A DNA stretch of 56,908 nucleotides from positions 35,437-92,344 of the forward strand of contig PLUM01000100.1 of assembly GCA_003165465.1 (NCBI GenBank). The letters run 5' to 3'. The notes beneath the pieces are model-generated. The model ran no database searches. It had not been told where the DNA came from and saw only the letters and a list, made by a program, of their open reading frames with translations. The stretch is from Acidobacteriota bacterium (GTDB lineage Bacteria > Acidobacteriota > Terriglobia > Acidiferrales > UBA7541). Shown here piece by piece: positions 42,512 to 50,045 of the stretch; position 1 is the first letter of the stretch; each line of letters begins with the position of its first letter. Both the position numbers and the translations under genes were made by a program.

Positions 42512-42763
42512 TTATTGGCCGGAAACCTGTTTGGGCAGCATGTGTCCGGGGCGCCGGTGAACCACCAGGTACACGATTGCCAAAGCAACGGAAATTCCCA
42601 AACCGGCGGCGGCCGAGTCGACGGCCAAGCCGAGAATTCCTCCGGCCAGCAGCATCATGCCCAGCACGGCCAAGTTCACGGATTCATAAACTTCCAGAAC
42701 GAGATCGCCGATAATGAAAGCAATTGCAGCTACAACGAGGCCCCAGTTCACCCAAATGCTCAT
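42512..42763 (-). CDS. Small membrane protein of unknown function
   Basis: 83 residues with two to three hydrophobic segments (WGLVVAAIAFIIGDLVLEVY, LAVLGMMLLAGGILGLAV, GISVALAIVYLVVH). GAGGG upstream of the ATG supports the start. The shape resembles NfeD-like or small transporter subunits, but no family is certain. Confidence 0.65.
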   Translation of the reverse strand: MSIWVNWGLVVAAIAFIIGDLVLEVYESVNLAVLGMMLLAGGILGLAVDSAAAGLGISVALAIVYLVVHRRPGHMLPKQVSGQ

Positions 42764-42934
42764 CGTGTGGCCCTCCCGTGGACTATGTTGGGCCGACAAT
42801 ATCACCGGTCAGGTCACCGCGCAACACTTTCATTTCAGGAGGGGGTACGCTTCCGACATCTACGCATCCGACATCTAGTGATCATAGAGTGAGTAATTGC
42901 CAGCCTAGTGGCGGCCGGCGCGGATGTTGCGGGA

Positions 42935-43876
42935 TTAGCGCGGGCCGCGCCGCGCGGAAATAACGCGTGGAATTCCCGCAAGATCGTTCGTGACCGCAAC
43001 ATCGGCCCATGCGGGAGCGGCGAGCAAACCCAGCACGTGTTCCGAGGATGCGTGGCCGATTTCCAACACGAGCAGCCCGCCGAATTTGAGCAGCAGCGCG
43101 GCTTGCGCAATCAGCGGCGCATACAGTTCCGTGCCCTTGTTTCCGCCGAACAGCGCGGACTCAGGCTCATGCTCGCGAACCTCGCTCGCAAGCGTCGCGG
43201 CTTCCCACCGTCCGATGTAGGGCGGATTGCTGACGATCAGATCGAAATGCGCCGGCAGGATCGGGAGCGATTCCATCAGATTGCACTTCACGAAATCGAT
43301 GCGCGAGGCGACACCGTGGCGGCGGGCGTTGCGGCGCGCCACTTCGAGCGCAGCCGGGGAAATATCGATCGCCACGATCCGCGAGGCGGGCATTTCGCCT
43401 GCCAGCGCGATGGCGATGCAGCCCGAGCCTGTGCCCATGTCCATGATGCGGAGTTCTTCCGTGCGGCGTGGCGATCCGGCGGCCGGCCCTGCTCCCAACC
43501 GTTCGAGCGCGACTTCAATCACATGCTCGGTTTCAGGACGCGGAATCAGTACGTCGGGCGTAACTTCAAAATCCAGGCCCCAGAATTCCTGTTGGCCCGT
43601 GAGGTGCTGCACCGGGGCTCCGCCGGCGCGCCGGGCAATCATGGAAAAATAGCGCTCGCGTGTCGCGGCGTCGAGTTCCTGTTCCGGATGCGCGTAGATC
43701 CATGCGCGGTCGCGCCCGAGCGCGCACATCAGGAGCAGTTCTGCATCCTTTGCCGCAGCCGGCAGGTGCCGGCGTTCGAGTTGAGCGATGGCTTCGCGGA
43801 GCGCCGCGCGAATGTCCGCGATAGGCTTGTTCCGCGCAGCGGCGGATGACGAATCTGGCATTGTAGGCTCGGCCAT
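42935..43876 (-). CDS. prmC: Release factor glutamine methyltransferase PrmC
   Basis: A 313-residue HemK/PrmC enzyme that methylates the GGQ glutamine of release factors RF1/RF2. The SAM motif MDMGTGSGCIAIALA and the catalytic NPPYIG are present, with an N-terminal helical domain containing LTGQQEFWGLDFEVTPDVLIPRPETE. prfA is not adjacent in this window. Confidence 0.93.
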   Translation of the reverse strand: MAEPTMPDSSSAAARNKPIADIRAALREAIAQLERRHLPAAAKDAELLLMCALGRDRAWIYAHPEQELDAATRERYFSMIARRAGGAPVQHLTGQQEFWGLDFEVTPDVLIPRPETEHVIEVALERLGAGPAAGSPRRTEELRIMDMGTGSGCIAIALAGEMPASRIVAIDISPAALEVARRNARRHGVASRIDFVKCNLMESLPILPAHFDLIVSNPPYIGRWEAATLASEVREHEPESALFGGNKGTELYAPLIAQAALLLKFGGLLVLEIGHASSEHVLGLLAAPAWADVAVTNDLAGIPRVISARRGPR

Positions 43877-44343
43877 GCGACTAGTTTAGTCCCAAATCAA
43901 CGAAAGTGCCGGATTTTCGGAAAACGAATGGCACAAGATAGCAATAGTTTTCACTTCCTGTCCCCGCTTGTGGGAACAAACTTGCAAGCCGACATTCGGA
44001 AGCCGATCTGCAGCCATTAACTCATTCTTTTTCAATAAGATGAAAAATGGCTAGATTCCGGAGCCATCGGGGGCTCGCATGTTATTCTGGAAGTCTGATT
44101 GCATTCGAAACAGTGCGGTTTGTGCCATGCTTGGTCAAGGGCAAGCCCGTGGCATGTCCTTCCCGCTGGTGGCATGTTTCACGCCCTTACGCGTATGAGT
44201 TTGATAATACAAGAGTTAAGTGAATTTTAGGGGTAATTGAGCATATTGAACCGGGCGTGCGCCGATTTCGCCAAATAGCATGAAGCGCCTGAGGGCTGCG
44301 GGGAGGGATCTCCTCGTCAATGCGCATTTTAGTGGGGTAAATT
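43877..44343. promoter_or_regulatory. Long leader region of the exopolysaccharide locus
   Basis: 467 bp of lower GC with no coding frame. It holds two 9-bp direct repeats GTGGCATGT at 44149 and 44169, exactly 20 bp apart (two helical turns), a possible -10 around 44200 (GATAATAC), and dyad GGGAGGGATCTCCTC at 44310-44324. A regulated promoter is likely but not defined. Confidence 0.45.
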
Positions 44344-45525
44344 ATGGGCAACAGTTATTCGAGAATCTCATATCTGGAACAACAAGAGTACATGAAGGTA
44401 CACGGTCCAAATTTTTCCCGTCACTCAGGCGATGAGCGGCAACACGAGGAAGTCCTGGCGGAGCACACCTTCCATTCCATGCTGACGCATGAGCGGCGGC
44501 GCGCGGAACGCTCTCGCAAACCGTTCGTTCTGATGCTGCTGGATGCGAATTTGGAGGATGGCACTGCGAATGGAATTCTTCGGCAAGCAGTCAACGTGAT
44601 TGTTGCGTCCAAGCGGGAGACGGATCTGGTTGGCTGGTATAAACAGGACGCCATCCTGGGAGTCATCTTCGCGGAAGTAAACATGGAAGGGGACCGCCCG
44701 ATCACGGAGGCGCTCCGCACAAAAATTGAAGTCGTTCTTGCCAAGCATATGGGTAGTGAACAGGCGGCCAATATCGCTATCTCGCTGCACATATTTCCGG
44801 AGGCCTGGGACAAGGATGGCTCCGGGTGGGTGGCGGACTCCAAGCTCTACCCGGACATCAAGAAAAAAGATTTGCGAAAGCGGTTGCCTCTGGCCATCAA
44901 GCGCGCGATCGACGTTGTCGGAAGCACGGCGCTGCTGGTGGCGTTGTCACCCTTTCTTGCGTTGATCGTGGCGCTCATCAAACTGACCTCCAAGGGGCCC
45001 GTGATCTTCCAACAGGAGCGGCTGGGCCAGCTTGGCGCCAGATTCAAGTGCCTGAAGTTTCGCACCATGTACGCCAACAACGATCCCAAGATCCATCAGG
45101 ATTACGTTCAACAATTTATTGCCGGCAAGGATGGATTGGACAAGTCCGCAGAGGGATCGGCCGAGCCGGTATACAAGCTCGTCAAGGACCCTCGAATCAC
45201 TCCCATTGGGGGATTTCTGAGGAAGGCCAGCCTGGACGAACTTCCCCAGTTCTGGAATGTTTTGCGTGGAGAGATGTCTCTCGTCGGCCCTCGCCCGCCA
45301 GTTGCTTACGAGTTCGAAGTTTACGATATCTGGCACCGGCGAAGAGTTCTCGAGGTCAAGCCTGGCGTAACGGGTCTGTGGCAAGTGAGCGGCCGTAGCC
45401 GGACGCGGTTCGATGAAATGGTCAGGTTGGATTTGCGGTATTGCCAAACATGGTCGATCTGGCTCGACGTAAAGATTCTTCTGGCCACTCCTTGGGCGGT
45501 ATTTAATGGAGATGGAGCGTGCTGA
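44344..45525 (+). CDS. Polyprenyl-phosphate sugar transferase with GGDEF-like N-terminus
   Basis: 393 residues. The C-terminal half (about 175-390) is a bacterial sugar transferase of the WcaJ/WbaP class (KRAIDVVGSTALLVALSPFLALIVALIKL, GPVIFQQERLG, FKCLKFRTM, LRKASLDELPQFWNVLRGEMSLVGPRP), which starts exopolysaccharide units on the lipid carrier. One membrane segment lies near 185-210. Residues 45-150 resemble a degenerate GGDEF domain (HERRRAERSRKPFVLMLLD; RETDLVGWYKQDAILGVIF where GGDEF would be). No GGDEF signature remains, so it is not a cyclase. Regulatory binding is possible. Confidence 0.85.
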   Translation: MGNSYSRISYLEQQEYMKVHGPNFSRHSGDERQHEEVLAEHTFHSMLTHERRRAERSRKPFVLMLLDANLEDGTANGILRQAVNVIVASKRETDLVGWYKQDAILGVIFAEVNMEGDRPITEALRTKIEVVLAKHMGSEQAANIAISLHIFPEAWDKDGSGWVADSKLYPDIKKKDLRKRLPLAIKRAIDVVGSTALLVALSPFLALIVALIKLTSKGPVIFQQERLGQLGARFKCLKFRTMYANNDPKIHQDYVQQFIAGKDGLDKSAEGSAEPVYKLVKDPRITPIGGFLRKASLDELPQFWNVLRGEMSLVGPRPPVAYEFEVYDIWHRRRVLEVKPGVTGLWQVSGRSRTRFDEMVRLDLRYCQTWSIWLDVKILLATPWAVFNGDGAC

Positions 45526-45848
45526 GATTGCGCGCCGTTCCTTTCTCCATTGCCGTTGTATGATCCAGGTGCCAGGATCCTCGTAGCGGACCCCTTTTCA
45601 ATGCGGTACTTGCCGCATGGCAAATAAATTTCCAATAAGTGGAACTTCCGACTACCACGCAGTTGGTTTAGGCAAGTAGGCTCAAAGAGAAAATACTACC
45701 ATCCGTCTTAAAATGATATAGTTAGGAGGCTTTCGGGCCTCGGCACTAGAATTGCATCAATGTTTATAGAGGAACGGTTACCGTTGCGCATTCGTCGCAA
45801 GGAACGTGTGCCGAATGCTTTGGCGCGTTGCTCCCAGGTGAACTACAG
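45526..45848. other. Gap between sugar transferase and Wzz genes
   Basis: 323 bp, lower GC. A perfect dyad AACGG-TTA-CCGTT lies at 45773-45785, about 65 bp before the Wzz start. No gene, and no clear terminator or promoter. Confidence 0.35.
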
Positions 45849-47345
45849 ATGATGCACGAAGAAATTGGACCAAAGGATATCATCGCCATTCTGCGGCGGC
45901 GATGGCTGCTGATTTGCATTCTTGCCGTATTGGGCGGAGGTGCGGGGTTTGCCGCCGGACGGCTACTGCCCAAGCGATACACTTCCAAGACACTGGTCAT
46001 TGTCCAGCAGCCTGAGGTCCAGCCCGTCACTCCTCTTGGCACGGAGAACGTCAACCAGCGATTGGCGACCATGCAGCAGCAAATCCTAAGCACGGCTCGG
46101 CTGGAACCCGTGATTCGCGACCTGCAACTGTACCAAAGCGATGTCAACCGCCTGCCGATGGATAACCTGGTCGACCGTTTACGGCAGGCCATCACGATCA
46201 CGCCCGTGGCGCCGATGGCCGAGACCCAGGCTCAGAATCTACCCGGTTTTACAATCAGCGTGGTCTTCGGCGATCCAAATCTTGCGCAGAAGATATGCGC
46301 CATGCTCACCTCCATGTTCGTCGAGGAAAACATAAGCCGCAGCAATGTCGTCGACGCCGACGCCACAAAGTTCCTGAACCAGCAGCTGGACGAAGCCAAG
46401 AAGAAACTGGATGAGCAGGACGCGAAACTCGCCACGTTCCAGCGCCACTACATCGGATGGCTGCCCGAAGACAGCCAGACAAACCTGAACGTCTTGAACG
46501 AGCAGTCCACCCTGCTCGAGGCCGCGACGCAGGCGCTGAACCGCGCGCAGCAGGACAAGAGTTTCGCCGAATCCATTCTCGCGCAACAATTATCGACATG
46601 GAAGGCGTCGTTGCAAACCGGACAGAATCCCGAGACGCTCGATCAGCAACTGGGAGTGATGGAGACGCAACTGAGAACGCTGGAGTCCAGATACACCAAC
46701 GATCATCCGGATGTGATCAAGGCAAAAAGCGATGTCGATGCGCTGAGGAAGAAAATCGCGGAAGGCGCTCAGCAGCGAAAAAATACCGCGCCGCCGGAGA
46801 AAAACGTGCAATCCGACGGCGAGCCCACCGAAATCCTGCAATTGCGCGCGCAAATTCATCAGTTTGATCAGGTAATCAAGGAACGCACGGTGCAGCAGGA
46901 GGAAATCAAGAAACAAATCGGCGTCTATCAGACCCGTGTGCAGTCCAGCCCCTCGGTCGAGCAGGAATATAAGCTGCTGACGCGCGATCATCAGACCGTG
47001 CTCGACTCCTACAACGAATTGATGAAAAAACGGGATAGTTTCGCGATGTCGCAACAGTTCGACCAGAGCAAGCAGAACGATCGCTTCCACGTACTGGATC
47101 CCGCGAATTATCCGAATGAGCCTTCCTTCCCGAAGATGCCCCTGTTTGCCGGCGGAGGGTTGGGCGCCGGACTGGCGCTGGGGTTGGGCCTCACGCTCCT
47201 TATGGAAATGAGCGACACATCAATGCGCTCCGAACACGACGTCGAAGTCGTGCTCCGCCTTCCGGTCCTCGCGATAATCCCGGTGATCTCACCGAACGCG
47301 AGCAAGGCGCACGCCCAGACTTCGCTTTTGGCTTCGAATCCATAG
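45849..47345 (+). CDS. Wzz/GumC-type chain-length determinant
   Basis: A 498-residue inner-membrane co-polymerase. Transmembrane helix 1 (about 20-38) follows IIAILRRRWLL, a large periplasmic helical coiled coil (about 180-400, with repeated Gln/Lys/Glu) lies in the middle, and a proline-rich LDPANYPNEPSFPKMP leads into the C-terminal helix. It works with the CpsD-like ATPase encoded next and has no fused kinase. ATG at 45849 follows AGGTGA. Confidence 0.9.
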   Translation: MMHEEIGPKDIIAILRRRWLLICILAVLGGGAGFAAGRLLPKRYTSKTLVIVQQPEVQPVTPLGTENVNQRLATMQQQILSTARLEPVIRDLQLYQSDVNRLPMDNLVDRLRQAITITPVAPMAETQAQNLPGFTISVVFGDPNLAQKICAMLTSMFVEENISRSNVVDADATKFLNQQLDEAKKKLDEQDAKLATFQRHYIGWLPEDSQTNLNVLNEQSTLLEAATQALNRAQQDKSFAESILAQQLSTWKASLQTGQNPETLDQQLGVMETQLRTLESRYTNDHPDVIKAKSDVDALRKKIAEGAQQRKNTAPPEKNVQSDGEPTEILQLRAQIHQFDQVIKERTVQQEEIKKQIGVYQTRVQSSPSVEQEYKLLTRDHQTVLDSYNELMKKRDSFAMSQQFDQSKQNDRFHVLDPANYPNEPSFPKMPLFAGGGLGAGLALGLGLTLLMEMSDTSMRSEHDVEVVLRLPVLAIIPVISPNASKAHAQTSLLASNP

Positions 47346-47412
47346 CGGCGCTCCATGACCAGTGCATGACCGGCGGCAACGGAACCGGGCGATCCAGGAT
47401 CGAAAGGAAATC

Positions 47413-48327
47413 ATGAGCAAAATTCACGAAGCACTCAAAAGGGCTGAGCAGGAGAGGGATTCCGGCCAGATTGCCCAGGAGAGTGTGCCCGGGACCCGGC
47501 GCGGCGCTGCCGGCGGCGCGATCGAATCCGCGTCTCGCTCCAGAGCTTCGCGGATCGGGGCCGAACCCGTCTCCGGCTCTCTGCAGTTCGAAGAGTTGTG
47601 GGAGAAGTGCTCGCAGGACAAGTGGAAACCCGATCCGAGCATGGTCGTATTCGCAAATTCAAATCCGTCCTTTCCCGGAACCGAGCAATTCCGCACGCTG
47701 CGCACGCGTCTTTACCGGATACGCGAGAGCCAGCCGCTGCAAATCGTATTGATTTCCAGCGCGATTCCCGCGGAAGGCAAGACCATGATTGCCACGAATT
47801 TGGCTTATGCCTTGGTTCGGCAGCGCGGGTGCCGCGTGTTGTTGATCGACGCGGATCTTCGCTCCCCCCGCGCTCACGTCCTGCTGGGAGCGCCGGCGGC
47901 TCCGGGGCTGGCCGACTATCTGCAAAATAGCGTGACGGAATTCGAAGCCACGCATCACGGCACGGAGGAGGGACTGTGCTTCATTCCCGCCGGTAATAAC
48001 GTCACGCATCCTTCCGAACTGATTTCCAGCGACCGAATGAAGCAGCTCCTCGATCGCGTCAGACACGCATTCGATTGGATCGTCATTGATTCTCCTCCGG
48101 CCCTGCCCGTTGCCGATGCCAGCGTGCTGGGAGGATTGGTGGATGGAGTGCTCCTCGTCGTTCGTGCAAATTCGACGCCTTCCGAAGCGTCTCAAAAAGC
48201 CTGCAAGGAACTGGGCGACGCCCCCGTTCTGGGTGTTGTTCTCAACATCGCGGAAGAGTCCGCCGGATACAGCTCCGACTATTCAGCCATCACTTACGCA
48301 AGCCCTAAGGCCGGCGTGAAAAAGTGA
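47413..48327 (+). CDS. CpsD/CapB-type tyrosine kinase
   Basis: A 304-residue BY-kinase that pairs with the Wzz protein. Walker A SSAIPAEGKT (Lys123), Walker A' VLLIDADLR and Walker B WIVIDSPP are present. The tail GYSSDYSAITYA has three tyrosines, the normal autophosphorylation cluster. It opens MSKIHEALKRAEQER, a common start for this class. ATG at 47413 with AAGGAAA upstream. Its stop is two bases before a hairpin element. Confidence 0.92.
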   Translation: MSKIHEALKRAEQERDSGQIAQESVPGTRRGAAGGAIESASRSRASRIGAEPVSGSLQFEELWEKCSQDKWKPDPSMVVFANSNPSFPGTEQFRTLRTRLYRIRESQPLQIVLISSAIPAEGKTMIATNLAYALVRQRGCRVLLIDADLRSPRAHVLLGAPAAPGLADYLQNSVTEFEATHHGTEEGLCFIPAGNNVTHPSELISSDRMKQLLDRVRHAFDWIVIDSPPALPVADASVLGGLVDGVLLVVRANSTPSEASQKACKELGDAPVLGVVLNIAEESAGYSSDYSAITYASPKAGVKK

Positions 48328-48328
48328 A

Positions 48329-48424
48329 GTAGCACATGCACTTTGCATGTGCGGTTTTCTAAATTGTCGCCCATCCCTGACGCCATTGATTGGAAAAACC
48401 GCACAGGCAGAGTGCCTGTGCTAC
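48329..48424. repeat. Compound palindrome, family D
   Basis: GTAGCACATGCA-CTT-TGCATGTG, then GCGGTTTTC, a spacer, GAAAAACCGC and CACAGGCA-GAG-TGCCTGTG-CTAC. Two different perfect 8-bp palindromes inside one inverted repeat of about 96 bp. Same architecture as family A. Confidence 0.85.
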
Positions 48425-48513
48425 TAAAACCCTCTCCGAACCGACTTTTTCCGCAGTCTGAAAAGCCCACACCGTCGGAAATGAGAGCGAAATAGTCTTT
48501 GCGCAGGAATCGC

Positions 48514-48519
48514 TTGACA
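48514..48519 (+). promoter_or_regulatory. Possible -35 element of dprA
   Basis: TTGACA about 40 bp before the GTG start, with only a weak TAGTAG near the -10 position. Low confidence. Confidence 0.25.
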
Positions 48520-48553
48520 CACTTAGTGACACGGTAGTAGCTTCGCCGTCAGC

Positions 48554-49681
48554 GTGGAACTGGAAGCTTCCCTCGACTGGTTGTCACTCGCGATGACGCC
48601 GGGCCTCGGCTCGCGATTCATCGGGAAGCTGTTGCGCCAATTCGGATCTCCCCAGGAAGTATTCCACGCCTCCCTCACCGAGCTGGAAGCGTGCCAACTG
48701 CCCTCGGCGCCCGCACGCGCCATCCAGGCAAAGCGCGCTCATAAGGATGCCGAAGAGGAACTCGTGCGCGTCCGCGCCCTGGGCTGCTGCCTGCTGAACT
48801 GGGACGAGCCTGAATATCCGCAACGCCTGCTGGAGATCTACGATCCGCCGCCGATTCTTTATGTGCGCGGCAACGTCAGCGCGCTCAACCGGCATTCGAT
48901 CTCGATGGTTGGCACGCGCCGCCCAACTCCCTACGGCAATCAGGTGGCGGAGCGGCTGGGGCATGATCTTGCCGAACGCGGCTTGACGATCGTCAGCGGC
49001 ATGGCGCGCGGTATCGACAGCTCGGCGCATCAGGGAGCTTGCCGGGCCACGCACGGGGGAATGGTCGAAGTGCTCGGCACCGGTGTGGACGTCATTTATC
49101 CGAAAGAGAACAGAAAAATATTCGCCGAAGTGGAAAAGCGTGGCGCTCTGATCAGCGAATTCCCGCTGGGCACGCATCCCGCGCCCGAAAACTTCCCGGT
49201 GCGGAACCGCATTGTCGCGGGGATGGCGCTGGGCGTGGTGGTCGTGCAGGGTGCGCAGTATTCCGGCTCCCTGATTACCGCGCGGCTGGGAATGGAGTTT
49301 GGCCGCGAAGTCTACGGCGTTCCCGGAAACGTTACGGTCGACGTCAGTTTTGCGCCAAACCAGATGATCAAGCAGGGCGCCAAGCTAGTGACGTCGTGGG
49401 AAGACGTGGTCGAGGAATTGCCCACTGAAATTCGCGCCGAACTATTCCCGGTCGAGGCCACGACCGTTGCCGAGCGCACCTCTCTGTTTGAAAACTCGCT
49501 CTCTCCCGTGGAAAAGAAAATCTTCGCCCTGCTAGGAACGGATGAGTCGATCCACGTGGATGAGCTGGTGGAAAAGGCGGAATTGAATTCGTCCGAAGTC
49601 CTGGCGGCGCTGTGCGAAATGGAAATGAAGGGAATCGTCAGGCAGATGCCGGGAAAGCAGTTCCTCAAAATTTTACTGTAA
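48554..49681 (+). CDS. dprA: DNA processing protein DprA
   Basis: A 375-residue DprA that loads RecA onto incoming single-stranded DNA in natural transformation. The Rossmann core has ISMVGTRRPTPYG, VSGMARGIDSSAHQGA, LGTGVDVIYPKEN and FPVRNRIVAG. The C-terminal winged helix is visible (SPVEKKIFALLGTDESIHVDELVEKA). The start is GTG at 48554. It suggests competence, though no other com gene is in the window. Confidence 0.93.
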   Translation: MELEASLDWLSLAMTPGLGSRFIGKLLRQFGSPQEVFHASLTELEACQLPSAPARAIQAKRAHKDAEEELVRVRALGCCLLNWDEPEYPQRLLEIYDPPPILYVRGNVSALNRHSISMVGTRRPTPYGNQVAERLGHDLAERGLTIVSGMARGIDSSAHQGACRATHGGMVEVLGTGVDVIYPKENRKIFAEVEKRGALISEFPLGTHPAPENFPVRNRIVAGMALGVVVVQGAQYSGSLITARLGMEFGREVYGVPGNVTVDVSFAPNQMIKQGAKLVTSWEDVVEELPTEIRAELFPVEATTVAERTSLFENSLSPVEKKIFALLGTDESIHVDELVEKAELNSSEVLAALCEMEMKGIVRQMPGKQFLKILL

Positions 49682-50045
49682 GCGCGGTCCTCCTCCGATC
49701 CAGCGGCAAATCCCGCAACCAAATCCATGAAAATGGGTGCTTCCCAGTGGCACAGGCTTCAGCCTATGTTCTTTTGACTTTAACTTGCCACGATACAAAA
49801 CCACACAGGCTGAAGCCTGTGCCACTGAAAAACATCCCTGCCAAACGCAATTCATCATCCTCGTAAATACCCACTAAACCGTTGATATTGCAGGCTTCCG
49901 CGCGAATGTGCCGGAGCGCATAGAATCAAAAAGGACACAAGGCGCATCGAACAAGCGTTGACAAACGGTGTGAACGAGGGCCACGCTAGGGAATGAAAGG
50001 GCAGAGCGCTCCCAACGGAGGAGCGTCCAGGTCTGGAAAAAAGTT
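49682..50045. other. Intergenic region before topA
   Basis: 364 bp. It holds a family A element at 49746-49826 and TTGACA at 49958-49963 without a convincing -10. No gene seen. Confidence 0.45.
49746..49826 (+). repeat. Compound palindrome, family A copy 8
   Basis: Full element, one arm mismatch (AGCCTATG). Codirectional genes on both sides. Confidence 0.88.

Noticed and set aside
43929..43945. TGGCACAAGATAGCAA looks like a sigma-54 promoter
   Set aside because: The GG and GC elements are one base too close (nine instead of ten between them), and the site is 400 bp from the next start.
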